42,828 nucleotides of DNA from Crenarchaeota archaeon 13_1_40CM_3_52_17 (GCA_001918745.1 MNGN01000045.1:1-42828); one strand, 5' to 3'; counted from the first letter of the stretch, positions 15,928 through 24,224 are shown. Made by a program: numbers and translations. The notes: a model not told the origin generated them from the letters alone.

Positions 15928-16695
15928 TCAATTCCAAACGTAAGTTTCCGGCCGGCGATCTGCGAACCGTTCTTTACGCAATCGAGCGTGGAGAGCGAGG
16001 TCGATATCCTCAATGATTATTCCCTCTCGCCGTTCGTTGAACACGTTCATCCTTGGGTGGGATATCTTCATCTTCGGGTCTTCCTTGAGACTGACGATCA
16101 TGCTTTGCCCTGTGAACAAGGGCGGCGAGTATACGTTGGGCGCAACAATTGCTATCCGGTTTTCGAGCGATCGAATTGTGACGTATTGGTGCCATGGTTC
16201 AACTCCCGGTCTAACAATCCTCGACGGACACATTAACAAGTCCGCACCCCTAAGCGTTAGGATTCTCGAGGCCTCGGGAAAGTCAACGTCATAACAAACC
16301 AGGACTCCAATTTTGTACCCGTCAACCGGGAAGATCTTGTAATCGTTTCCCGGACGAGCGATCTTCTTCTCGAAATAAAACAGGTGGACTTTCGGTTGCC
16401 GTCCTATGACTTCTCCGTTCCCACCGATTACCGGGCTGTTGAGAAAAATTCGCCCCTTTACTTTTTCATAGAAGGCTCCTCCGACAACCACGACACCATA
16501 TTCTTCAGCGATCGATTGTAGTCCGGGAAGCGGGCTCATCGGTGAAGGAATTGTCTTCTCAGGCAACCAATGCTCTGGCAGGCAGATAATATCCGCTTCC
16601 TTCTTAGCAGCCTGCTTGGCTTGTTTGACAGCCCGGAAAATCGTCTCTTTGACCGAGGTTGCTATGGGTCTCGTCTGCACTGCTGCCGCGCGCAC
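15928..16695 (-). CDS. Carbon-nitrogen hydrolase (nitrilase superfamily, 255 aa)
   Basis: The catalytic triad is clear: Glu41 in IICLPEHWLPE, Lys102 in GRQPKVHLFYFE and Cys134 in GVLVCYDVDFPEASR. These enzymes hydrolyse amides, nitriles or carbamoyl groups via a thioester, and many archaeal members are omega-amidases or of unknown substrate. The length is normal for a stand-alone nitrilase domain. It lies 32 nt downstream of CoaBC and just before the HAD gene. That context suggests a housekeeping repair or salvage function rather than a catabolic one, but this is only inference. A second member of the family is at 23397-24224. Confidence 0.88.
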   Translation of the reverse strand: MRAAAVQTRPIATSVKETIFRAVKQAKQAAKKEADIICLPEHWLPEKTIPSPMSPLPGLQSIAEEYGVVVVGGAFYEKVKGRIFLNSPVIGGNGEVIGRQPKVHLFYFEKKIARPGNDYKIFPVDGYKIGVLVCYDVDFPEASRILTLRGADLLMCPSRIVRPGVEPWHQYVTIRSLENRIAIVAPNVYSPPLFTGQSMIVSLKEDPKMKISHPRMNVFNERREGIIIEDIDLALHARLRKERFADRRPETYVWN

Positions 16696-16727
16696 AATCT
16701 TCCGTGACGTACGACGATCCTCTCGCC

Positions 16728-17990
16728 CTAGATTTTCAGTCTCTTGACCGCGATATCCAAGAGTTGGCGAGCGACTTCTCGCTTGGGCGCCAATGGAATG
16801 TGGATCACTTTTCTTCGCTCGTCGACAACAAACAGCTCGTTGGTATCGGTTTGAAACCCCACGCCCTCTAGCGAAACATCGTTAGCCGCAACGAGGTCAG
16901 CGTCTTTCTCGCTGAGAATCTCGAATGCTTCTGTCACAAGCTGCTCGTTCGAGACTCCGTGCTCCGTCTTGAAGGCCACGAGAAACGAGTTCGGACTCGC
17001 ATGGCGAATTTCCCGTATTATCTTCGGCGTGGCTTCTAGCTCAAGCTCTACGGTCTTCTCTTTCCTGGTGCTTAGCTTATGACCAGCAGGTTTCGAGGGG
17101 CGGTAGTCGCTTGGGGCCGCTGCGGCGAAGACCAGATCGTGTTTCCCCCTGTTCAATTCGCGTAGAGTAGCTTGGAGCATCTCCTCTGTTGTCTCAACCC
17201 TGACGGTCTTCATGCTGGGAGGGGGTGTGACTGAGCCGGGTCCCAGGATCAGTGTTGTCTCAGCACCCCTTGACCAGGCTTCTTCAGCAATGGCCACGCC
17301 CATCTTACCTGAAGATCGATTAGTAATTACTCTGACTGGGTCAATGTGCTCGACTGTTGGACCCGCGGTGACCAGCACTCTATGTCCCTCAAGGTCTCTC
17401 CTCTGAGAAGGGAGCTGTGATGAGAGCCGTGCGATAACCGCTTGGACAATCTTGGCGGTCGATGCGATTTTCGCTTTTCCTTCCACGATCTCCGGTTCGA
17501 CAAATTCGACGCCTATTCTCTTCAGACGTGCGATGTTTTCCTGGGCTATTGGGTGATCATAGAGCGGTTCGTGCATTGCTGGCGCAATGAGCACAGGTAG
17601 CTTCGAGCCTATTGCGGTCGCCGCCACTGTCGTGACCGGCGTATCGTCAATTCCTGATGCAAGTTTCCCGATTGTGTTAGCGGTCGCAGGTGCGATGAGC
17701 ACTAGGTCCACATGCCCGGAACTCTTTCCAGCCAGGGCGATATGCTCCAGTTTGCCGGTCAGCTCTCGGACCACGGGATTTCCTGTGGCCCATTCTAGAA
17801 GATCGGATCCGATCATCTTCTCAGTTGATGGAGAGATGACTGCGTAGACGTCTGCCCCATGCCTCATCAGCTCGCGCGCAATCTCGGGAGCTTTGAACGA
17901 GGCAACACTGCTTGACACTAGGAGTGCGATTTTCTTTCCTGAGAGTTGTGTGCCTGAAGTCGCGGTGATGTCTTTGGAGGGGTGGGTCAT
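16728..17990 (-). CDS. coaBC: Bifunctional phosphopantothenoylcysteine decarboxylase/phosphopantothenate-cysteine ligase
   Basis: The enzyme makes 4'-phosphopantetheine for coenzyme A in two steps. The N-terminal flavin-dependent decarboxylase (CoaC) half shows KKIALLVSSSVASFKAPEIA, the active-site His83 in LEHIALAGKSSG, LVLIAPATANTIGKLA and the PAMHEPLYDHP loop. The C-terminal ligase (CoaB) half from ~204 shows HRVLVTAGPTVEHIDPVRVI, ITNRSSGKMGVAIAEEAWSR, FAAAAPSDYRP and the Lys-rich segment AGHKLSTRKEK. At 420 residues the length is standard. It is preceded at 14 nt by a 97-aa gene and followed by a nitrilase and a HAD phosphatase, all one operon. Confidence 0.95.
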   Translation of the reverse strand: MTHPSKDITATSGTQLSGKKIALLVSSSVASFKAPEIARELMRHGADVYAVISPSTEKMIGSDLLEWATGNPVVRELTGKLEHIALAGKSSGHVDLVLIAPATANTIGKLASGIDDTPVTTVAATAIGSKLPVLIAPAMHEPLYDHPIAQENIARLKRIGVEFVEPEIVEGKAKIASTAKIVQAVIARLSSQLPSQRRDLEGHRVLVTAGPTVEHIDPVRVITNRSSGKMGVAIAEEAWSRGAETTLILGPGSVTPPPSMKTVRVETTEEMLQATLRELNRGKHDLVFAAAAPSDYRPSKPAGHKLSTRKEKTVELELEATPKIIREIRHASPNSFLVAFKTEHGVSNEQLVTEAFEILSEKDADLVAANDVSLEGVGFQTDTNELFVVDERRKVIHIPLAPKREVARQLLDIAVKRLKI

Positions 17991-18004
17991 ATCCTACCTT
18001 TTTC

Positions 18005-18298
18005 CTATTTCTTCAATTGTCCACTCTCATAGGCCCAGTCTAGAAGCTGGATGATCTCGTTGAGAGTGTATTTTCCAGCGCTCGAGGGGATTCGTTTGAG
18101 AATGTCGGGCAGGCTCGGTAGCATGGGTCGTAAGAATCCTGGAATCTTGTCGTACATTGCCTGGACACCTGAGATGATCTGCTTTGCATCTTTCTCTTCG
18201 ATACTGGTTCCCTTGAGAGCTGTCTTCATACTCTTGGCGCTCATTTTCCTTCCAACTTCTCTCGCTCGATCTATCTGCGACATATACAGGTTCTTCAT
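18005..18298 (-). CDS. Conserved-looking helical protein upstream of coaBC (97 aa)
   Basis: A small, soluble, helical protein: MKNLYMSQIDRAREVGRKMS, then TALKGTSIEEKDAKQIISGV, a proline-rich turn IPGFLRPMLPSLPDILKRIP, and a C-terminal helix LNEIIQLLDWAYESGQLKK. There are no cysteines and no membrane segment. ATG 18298 is the start and the stop is 14 nt before coaBC, so it probably leads the CoA-biosynthesis operon. I do not recognise the family. A regulatory or assembly role for CoaBC is only suggested by position. Confidence 0.65.
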   Translation of the reverse strand: MKNLYMSQIDRAREVGRKMSAKSMKTALKGTSIEEKDAKQIISGVQAMYDKIPGFLRPMLPSLPDILKRIPSSAGKYTLNEIIQLLDWAYESGQLKK

Positions 18299-18465
18299 GT
18301 GACCATTGGTACTAGTCTCGGATTGAATTCCCCAGGAAAAGGGTGATCAGTGGCCGGGTTCAATCGTTCCTCGCTTCTGTTAAGAGGTCTTCAAAGACTC
18401 TAGCGAACGGCACTGTCGTGTCTTCAGGCTGTCCCCGTGGCTTTTCGAGTGCCTGCCTAATTCGG

Positions 18466-19497
18466 CTAGGGTATAGAGGGTCCATCGCTGCCAAGTCTTG
18501 GCAGGCTTTGCATTAGTGAGTAATGCTGGGAGAAAGTCCATGCCTTCCATTTTTTCCACATCTTATTGGAGAAGAGAACGACCAACAAGTCGTTCATTAT
18601 GACGAGGGGAAAAGATGCGCTGGCTACGATGCCGAAGATGATTATAGGAGAGATCAGTCCGAAAGCGAACGCGACCTTGTGCGGCTGGTTCAAGCGCGTT
18701 CCCATTGACCTGAAGACGAGCCGAAGAAGCCACAAAGAGGCGACGATGTCGAAAACCATGACGACCGGCGGAAAGAGGTTAGCACCTGCCGCGAAGCCTC
18801 CCGCTAACAACCATATCGGGAAAAATGCTACTCCGAGTAGGAAGAATGCTCGGGGCCGCCACCTCGGCTCTGCTCTAACAGACTTCAGAAAGTCGGCGGG
18901 CAACTTCTTAGCAGCAATGAGAAGCAGCGTTACCACGATGCTCGAGAGAATCAATAGACCCCAGACCTCGGCAGGCCAATAGTTCACTAGATACGAGAGA
19001 AAGATGGAATCAGCAGCTAATACCACGATGCTGATTCGTATGCCGGCATTCGAAACAAGGCTCTTTGACTTCAGTTCCGGAAAAGCCAATCCAAAGATGA
19101 AGATTGGTAGGCCGATGCTGAAGACAGAATGGAAGATCACCAGCCCAACGGTCCAGACCCAGTTCACTCCAAGCCAGTGTCCATAGACACCTAGATTTCC
19201 TACCACGGAGGACGTCGGATTGAACAGAGTTCGCAGCGCCAGCCCCTCTTCTACGATTCCGTAGGCAGCGCCCATCATGAAGACGGATGCCCAGCCCTTG
19301 TTCCAGCGAATCTTGGCCTCACGGGTCAAAATGACGCCTGGTCCATAGAGGGCAAGGTTGGCGGCAAGAAACAGGAGGAATACTGGTGGACTCAGAACCA
19401 GGAGAGCCATGTTGCTTGAGCCGGAGAGGTACTCTGGAATCCCTGGGGTTAGGATAAGAAGGCAGAGTAAGGGATGCGTTTTGAGGTAGTTGATCAT
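18466..19497 (-). CDS. Polytopic membrane protein of unknown function (343 aa)
   Basis: About nine hydrophobic helices span the protein, starting with KTHPLLCLLILTPGIPEYL and ending with AFGLISPIIIFGIVASASFP LVIMNDLLVVLF. A segment GAAYGIVEEGLALRTLFNP followed by WTVGLVIFHSVFSIGLPIFI recalls the Glu-Glu...Arg and His motifs of CPBP/CAAX-type intramembrane proteases, but the spacing (EE-x4-R rather than EE-x3-R) does not fit, so I do not assign it. ATG 19497 (MINYLKTHPLL) is preferred to TTG 19548, which would add a hydrophilic 17-residue N-terminus. The region upstream of it is unusually structured. There are two overlaps with no other gene; it stands alone. Confidence 0.72.
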   Translation of the reverse strand: MINYLKTHPLLCLLILTPGIPEYLSGSSNMALLVLSPPVFLLFLAANLALYGPGVILTREAKIRWNKGWASVFMMGAAYGIVEEGLALRTLFNPTSSVVGNLGVYGHWLGVNWVWTVGLVIFHSVFSIGLPIFIFGLAFPELKSKSLVSNAGIRISIVVLAADSIFLSYLVNYWPAEVWGLLILSSIVVTLLLIAAKKLPADFLKSVRAEPRWRPRAFFLLGVAFFPIWLLAGGFAAGANLFPPVVMVFDIVASLWLLRLVFRSMGTRLNQPHKVAFAFGLISPIIIFGIVASASFPLVIMNDLLVVLFSNKMWKKWKAWTFSQHYSLMQSLPRLGSDGPSIP

Positions 19498-19550
19498 ACG
19501 GGCTACTCGCCCCTTTTTCTCCGTGACTTGTGGGTACCACGTACTCAAGG

Positions 19551-19624
19551 GAGATGTCTCGAGGTTCTACGGAGAGCCGGGTCTACAGTATTAGCCGTCT
19601 AATACCCAAGGTGACATCTCTCCG
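19551..19624 (-). promoter_or_regulatory. Structured leader with alternative helices (candidate riboregulator)
   Basis: In the 98-nt gap before the membrane protein gene there are three perfect inverted pairs (plus-strand notation). GAGATGTC (19551-19558) pairs with GACATCTC (19613-19620), CGGAGAG (19570-19576) with CTCTCCG (19618-19624), and GTATTAG (19588-19594) with CTAATAC (19599-19605) around a CCGT loop. The first two helices are interleaved and share three bases (19618-19620), so they cannot both form fully. A smaller GTGG-GTA-CCAC hairpin lies nearer the start. Such switchable folding is what riboswitches and attenuators show, though no known class is recognised. Confidence 0.4.
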
Positions 19625-19646
19625 TTACTAGAGGAAGCCGGCTTGG

Positions 19647-20075
19647 CTATCGGGTGCGGTCGGATAGGAGCCAGCCGACTATTCTCCCATTCACAACGAG
19701 CTCTCGCCATTTGTCCTGTGGGAGATCGTGCCCTTCGTCGCTTATTGGAACGATTAAGAGATCTGCCCCGACTCCGTTCGCCAGCTTCTCAAGTCCAGGC
19801 ACAATCTCGCCTGGCGGATGGAGACAGTAGACGAGGGAGGCGCCTTGGTACAGTTTGAGGCTTGGAAACATCACGTCATCCGCGATGGCTCTGATTCGAC
19901 CCAATTTTCCTGAGCGCACCCATGACTCGTCCTTATCTGTTACGAGAATTTCGACCTGAGGTAGAGCTTTGGATATTCGCTCGGCCACGTCTATCCTGTG
20001 GCCTACTCCGATTTCTATGATTTTCCTGGCGTCGTTGTAGTTTTGTTTGATCCAGTCTACGAGTTGTTCGAACAA
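19647..20075 (-). CDS. UPF0146 family protein, methyltransferase-like (142 aa)
   Basis: This small Rossmann-like protein has KIIEIGVGHRIDVAERISKA as the glycine-rich SAM-type loop, VEILVTDKDESW with the acidic ribose ligand, and ASLVYCLHPPGEIVPGLEKL, the typical C-terminal part of UPF0146. The family is restricted to archaea and has no proven reaction; it lacks the target-binding half of real methyltransferases. The start is TTG 20075, 22 nt after the stop of the PEP synthase gene, so it is the third gene of the L10e-PpsA operon. Confidence 0.85.
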   Translation of the reverse strand: MFEQLVDWIKQNYNDARKIIEIGVGHRIDVAERISKALPQVEILVTDKDESWVRSGKLGRIRAIADDVMFPSLKLYQGASLVYCLHPPGEIVPGLEKLANGVGADLLIVPISDEGHDLPQDKWRELVVNGRIVGWLLSDRTR

Positions 20076-20097
20076 AATTCTGGATAGATCCCGGGGA

Positions 20098-22485
20098 TTA
20101 CTTTGGCCAGCGGGGCTGCATTGCTCCCTGGTCTCCGTTGGACTGGCGCATTTTTCTCATCCCTTCAAGGATTAGCTTCTGCTCGATAGCGGCCACCAAC
20201 AGTTTTGTCTCGATGACCTTGTCGGGGTTGACACTCATACTTACTGCTCCTTCTCGGACTAGGAACTCGACGACCTCGGGATAGTTTGAGGGTGCTTGAC
20301 CGCAGATCGATGTTGTCACGCCTTTTTCGTTGCAGACTCTGATGACATGGCTCATCGCTCGTAGTACCGCGAGATTGCGTTCGTCGTAAATTTCCTGGAT
20401 CGATGCGTCGTCTCGGTCTATGCCTAGGATCAGCATGGTCAAGTCGTTGGTTCCGAATGATATGCCGTCAATTCCCTCGTCAACAAACTTGTCGATCAAC
20501 AAAACTGTGGCGGGAACTTCTACCATGATCCAGAGCTTGAAGTCGGGACCTCTCTTCAATCCCTCTTCTTCAAGGATCTTTCTCGCGTTTCTGAAATCCT
20601 CGAGCGTCCGGACGAAGGGTAGCATCACGTGGACATTGGTGAGCTTGTATTCTTCTCTGACTTTCTTGATGGCTTGGCATTCCAGTCGGAAAATGTCAGG
20701 CTCTTTCGTGTATCGGAAGCAGCCCCGGTATCCCAATAACGGGTTGGGCCCGACGTGCCCTGCTTCATGTTCATATTTTTCGCCGCCTGGAAGGCCTAGA
20801 AACTCGTCAGGCTTGAAGTCCAGGCATCTGTAGACGACGGGTCTTGGAGCGAATGGAGTTGCAACCTTTCTGACTCCCTCAGCGAAAGCATCGACCATCT
20901 TCTCGCCGCCTCCTTCTTCTATCAGTAATCGGGGATGTTTCCCGACGGAGAGCATCATGTGCTCTGCCCGCAAGAGCCCTACACCGTCCGCGTGTGTCTC
21001 CCGTTCGACTTTTTCTGCGAGCTCTGGAAGTGAGATGTTCACGTAAATCTTGGTCGCCGTTATGGGGATAACAGTAGGAATTTCATGTTGAGGTTGTGTT
21101 GCCTTGAGAACTTCTTCAACGAGCCCATTGTAGACAACTCCTGATTTCGCGTCCACGGTATACTCTTGTCCCATTTGCATGAGCTTAGTCGCGTTTCTTG
21201 CGCCGACGATGCATGGGATACCCATCTCTCGTGAGACGATGGCTGCGTGGCATGTTGTTCCCCCGTCTTCTGTGACGATTGCGCCGGCGATTTTCATGTA
21301 GGGAACCCAGTCAGGGTTTGTCATTCGAGTGACGAGGATGTCCTTGTTTTTCATCAGGCGTCCCGCTTCGGTGGTGGTTGGGACGATCTTGGCTCTGCCT
21401 GCGTGTAATCCCGGGCTCGCGGCTAGCCCGTGGACGACTGCGACTCTGTGAACAATGTGCGAATCTGTTTCTCCAGCTGGACCCTTCATCTTACTCCAGA
21501 AGGTCTCAGGCCTCGTCTGGACGACGTAGAGTGAACTGCCAGTCGACCCGTGCTCGATGGCGAATTCGATGTCCTGTGCAGTATGGTAGTGGTCCTCGAT
21601 GTCCACGGCTGTCTTCGCGATTTCCATAACCTCTTCGTCTGTTAGACTCGAAACATTGCGTCGCTCTGCAGGAACCTCGCTCTGCATCGTCAAACCGGTC
21701 TTCTCATTCGGGAGGTGTTCGACCATTTTTGGGACGATCTCTTTGTGGATCAGCTGCATGGTACCCTTGTCGACGATGAACCGGTCAGGGCGGACGATTC
21801 CGGCGACCAGGGCCTCTCCTAGACCCCATGTTGATTCGATGACGATCTTGGATGGGTCGCCGTTGACCGGGTCCAGGGTGAAGGCTACGCCTGAACATTT
21901 TGACTGTACCATCTTCTGGACTCCGACGCTGATGAGTACTTTCTCGTGTGGGAAGCCTTTCTCTTCCCGGTAGAATATTGCCCGGGGGGTGTAGAGGCTG
22001 CCCCAGCATTTCTGAACATAGTGCACGAGCTGGTCTTCGCCGCGCACGTTGAGGTATGTGTCCTGTTGCCCGGCGAAGGACGCGTCAGGCAAATCCTCGC
22101 TGGTGGCGGAGGATCTGACCGCGACGGTTACGTTCTTGTCTCCTGTTTTCTCGCATAGCTCGCGATAGGCGGTGCGGACCTTGCCGGCGATATCCGGGGG
22201 CATTGGAGCAGATTCTAGAATTTTCCGGATTTCCTCGGATGCTTCCTCGTACTGTTTCGGGTCCCGGGAACCGTTGGAGCTTCCAAGGGTCTTGTGTATG
22301 ATCTCGCCGATTTTTGTTTCTTCAAGGAACTGGCGGAATGCTTCTGCTGTTACTGCGAATCCGGGAGGGACATGTACTCCTTTAGCTGTTAGCTCGCCTA
22401 GGTTTGCGCATTTTCCGCCGACTAGTGGGATGTCGTCTTTTCTTACGTCTTCAAGCCGGACGACTATTGCGTCGGGCTTGGGCAA
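20098..22485 (-). CDS. ppsA: Phosphoenolpyruvate synthase (pyruvate, water dikinase), 795 aa
   Basis: It makes phosphoenolpyruvate from pyruvate and ATP, the entry to gluconeogenesis. Domains in order are: the ATP-grasp domain (IPLVGGKCANLGELTAKG, VAVRSSATSEDLPDASFAGQ, KCSGVAFTLDPVNGDP), the swivelling phosphohistidine domain with His413 in TEDGGTTCHAAIVSREMGIP, and the C-terminal PEP/pyruvate TIM barrel (MLPFVRTLEDF, GTNDLTMLILGIDRD, ending with the catalytic Cys in SICGQAPSNYPEVVEFL). Full length and no defects are seen. ATG 22485 follows the L10e stop by 4 nt, an unusual operon partner that ties PEP synthesis to a ribosomal gene. Confidence 0.95.
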   Translation of the reverse strand: MPKPDAIVVRLEDVRKDDIPLVGGKCANLGELTAKGVHVPPGFAVTAEAFRQFLEETKIGEIIHKTLGSSNGSRDPKQYEEASEEIRKILESAPMPPDIAGKVRTAYRELCEKTGDKNVTVAVRSSATSEDLPDASFAGQQDTYLNVRGEDQLVHYVQKCWGSLYTPRAIFYREEKGFPHEKVLISVGVQKMVQSKCSGVAFTLDPVNGDPSKIVIESTWGLGEALVAGIVRPDRFIVDKGTMQLIHKEIVPKMVEHLPNEKTGLTMQSEVPAERRNVSSLTDEEVMEIAKTAVDIEDHYHTAQDIEFAIEHGSTGSSLYVVQTRPETFWSKMKGPAGETDSHIVHRVAVVHGLAASPGLHAGRAKIVPTTTEAGRLMKNKDILVTRMTNPDWVPYMKIAGAIVTEDGGTTCHAAIVSREMGIPCIVGARNATKLMQMGQEYTVDAKSGVVYNGLVEEVLKATQPQHEIPTVIPITATKIYVNISLPELAEKVERETHADGVGLLRAEHMMLSVGKHPRLLIEEGGGEKMVDAFAEGVRKVATPFAPRPVVYRCLDFKPDEFLGLPGGEKYEHEAGHVGPNPLLGYRGCFRYTKEPDIFRLECQAIKKVREEYKLTNVHVMLPFVRTLEDFRNARKILEEEGLKRGPDFKLWIMVEVPATVLLIDKFVDEGIDGISFGTNDLTMLILGIDRDDASIQEIYDERNLAVLRAMSHVIRVCNEKGVTTSICGQAPSNYPEVVEFLVREGAVSMSVNPDKVIETKLLVAAIEQKLILEGMRKMRQSNGDQGAMQPRWPK

Positions 22486-22489
22486 ACGT

Positions 22490-23011
22490 TTAGGCTCCTG
22501 CTGGTATTTGTGGCGCGACTGGCTCTTCGACGAGGATCCGGGTTTTCATCGGCATCTTTGTTCCGGCGACTTCGAGTGCTTTCTTCGCGGTTTCAACGCC
22601 GTCCTCGGGAACGTAGATGATGAAGAGGTCCTGACCGTTTTCAACCCTAGCTGCTCGGCCGGTAGGTTTGCCGAAAGCCCGCCGCATTCCCTCCTGCAAT
22701 CTGTCCGCTCCCGCCGTGGCGATCATCTTGTTTTCTCGGAGAATAATGTGAGGGTACACGCATAGTTGTAGTCGATATCCTGTTTCACCCCATCTGTCGG
22801 TTAGAACCTTGTTCGCAGATACACGGGCTGACTCTAGGGCGTTATGTCGGATCTGCACGTGTTCTCTAGCCACCAGGTGAACTTTTCGCGGGAATGGGGT
22901 GGAAAGATCTCCCATATTGAACTTGGAAACCTTAGGCGCCGGCGACCCGTGAATGTATTTCATCCGGGTGAAAGCCTGGCCTGATGGGGAACGATAGTTA
23001 CGACCTTTCAT
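22490..23011 (-). CDS. rpl10e: 50S ribosomal protein L10e (uL16), 173 aa
   Basis: An archaeal/eukaryotic L10e, a large-subunit protein near the peptidyl-transferase and tRNA sites. Typical segments are EHVQIRHNALESARVSANKV, LQLCVYPHIILRENKMIATA, GADRLQEGMRRAFGKPTGRA and ENGQDLFIIYVPEDG. I set the start at ATG 23011 (MKGRNYRSPSGQAF); the frame is open for seven more residues to GTG or ATG-like codons, but those have no counterpart in the family. It is the first gene of an operon with ppsA and the UPF0146 gene. Confidence 0.93.
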   Translation of the reverse strand: MKGRNYRSPSGQAFTRMKYIHGSPAPKVSKFNMGDLSTPFPRKVHLVAREHVQIRHNALESARVSANKVLTDRWGETGYRLQLCVYPHIILRENKMIATAGADRLQEGMRRAFGKPTGRAARVENGQDLFIIYVPEDGVETAKKALEVAGTKMPMKTRILVEEPVAPQIPAGA

Positions 23012-23150
23012 GATCAGGTACCACACGGGCATTCGCTGAGGGTGCTAATGAGGATTGTTGCGAGAAGCGGGTGTGAATGATTCCGGAGATTCCCTATTAT
23101 GCCGTTTTGTTCAAGATTATTGTCTAGCGCTGAACCAATACGAAACAGAA

Positions 23151-23376
23151 AAATCGCCCATTTTCAACCCTGATCTCGAATCTGACACATGACCCTATTC
23201 TCGCCCCAAAATCGTTCTGGGACTAATCTAGATTTCCCGTCTTTTTCCCTTTTCATCAAAGCCTGGATCTTGCCCTGAAGCGCAAGACTCGCCGATTATC
23301 AGTGGCAGACAGAAATTTTTCTATAGAAAAAGGGGGAGCGGGGTATTGCACAGAACATCTCGCGACTTAAGAGTGG
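23151..23376 (-). repeat. Dispersed ~220-nt intergenic element, copy 1
   Basis: Read on the minus strand, this stretch aligns end to end with 36473-36693 (plus strand). Shared blocks include CCACTCTT..GTCGCGAG and TCTGTGCAAT at one end, GTCTTGCG and GATGAAAAGGGA in the middle, GGAAATCTAG, and a 34-nt block (23151-23184) with only one difference at the other end. It contains the perfect palindrome TTTTTCTATAGAAAAA (23316-23331). Indels between the copies change the reading frame, so it is not protein-coding. It lies just after the nitrilase 3' end and before the L10e gene on the same strand. It could be a small RNA gene, a MITE-like element or a regulatory region. Confidence 0.8.
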
Positions 23377-23396
23377 CTCTTTTCGTCCAGTTCTTT

Positions 23397-24224
23397 CTAG
23401 GCTTCTCTGCTCTTTGTTCTCAGCTGGTCAAACAGGCCGGGCTCCAGATCCTTTATCGTTGGAATGAACGCCCTGGCCCGCGAGACCTCGCTCAGATCAA
23501 TCTTGCAGATCTGAAACTCCTCCACATCATACTTGCACTGCCCAAGCACCGAACCGTTCGGGGCTATGATCCTGCTTCCACCCCAGAACTGCAAACCCTC
23601 CTCTATACCAACCCTGTTAACATAAGCGAGATAGACGGCGTTCTCCATCGCCCGGCTCAGACAGAACCCCTCGAAAAACCTCCGCCGTAAACCAGGACTT
23701 GCGGAGATACAGACAACTAGCTCCGCACCCTGCAAGGCCTGCAGACGCGTCAGTTCAGGAAAATAGAGATCATAACAGATACTCAAACCGATAATTCCAA
23801 TATTCGTCCTGAACACAGACGCCTCCTGGCCCGGACGATAGTACCTTCGCTCTTCGAAAACAGAGTGCGTTGGAAGATGGATCTTCCTGTACTTCCCAAC
23901 CAACCCCTTCGGGCCAACAAACACAGCGGTATTGTGAATAACACCCTTCACCTCACTTTCCTCAGGCATTCCGAAGATTACGTGAACCCCGTGCTCTCTG
24001 GCCATAGTCTCGACTTTCAGCGTGCTAGGACCCGGAATCGATTCCGCCAGATCGGTCACTTCGTCCTTCATGGTATAGCCCGTCAAGTGAAGCTCAGGAA
24101 AGATCAAGAGGTCAACGTTCTTCCGCCGAGCCTTGGACACCTGTTCCGAGATTTGTTTCAGGTTTCGTTCCTTGTTTCCCAGTTTGGGACCGGTTTGGGC
24201 TAGTAAGAGGCTTACCGGCTTCAT
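23397..24224 (-). CDS. Carbon-nitrogen hydrolase (nitrilase superfamily, 275 aa)
   Basis: A second stand-alone nitrilase with the triad Glu44 (LLIFPELHLTGY), Lys114 (GKYRKIHLPTHSVFEE) and Cys150 (GLSICYDLYFPE). The loop HSVFEERRYYRPGQ and the segment NRVGIEEGLQFWGGSRIIAP are the common substrate-pocket regions of the amidase/beta-ureidopropionase-like branches. It hydrolyses a C-N bond in an amide or carbamoyl compound; the substrate is unknown. The ATG 24224 start gives a normal N-terminus (MKPVSLLLAQTGPKLG). Its 3' end is 21 nt from the repeated element. It is divergent from the large exporter gene. Confidence 0.88.
   Translation of the reverse strand: MKPVSLLLAQTGPKLGNKERNLKQISEQVSKARRKNVDLLIFPELHLTGYTMKDEVTDLAESIPGPSTLKVETMAREHGVHVIFGMPEESEVKGVIHNTAVFVGPKGLVGKYRKIHLPTHSVFEERRYYRPGQEASVFRTNIGIIGLSICYDLYFPELTRLQALQGAELVVCISASPGLRRRFFEGFCLSRAMENAVYLAYVNRVGIEEGLQFWGGSRIIAPNGSVLGQCKYDVEEFQICKIDLSEVSRARAFIPTIKDLEPGLFDQLRTKSREA

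Noticed and set aside
18350-18400. GGGTTCAATC resembling a tRNA T-arm
   Set aside because: No stem pairing and no other tRNA arm in the surroundings.
18466-19497. CPBP/CAAX-type intramembrane protease
   Set aside because: EEGLALR has one residue too many between EE and R, and the later His motifs are not convincing; left as a membrane protein of unknown function.
23151-23376. Repeated element as RNase P RNA or SRP RNA
   Set aside because: A GGAGGAAGACC-like stretch in copy 2 recalls RNase P, but the conserved core elements are missing and two diverged copies would be unusual.
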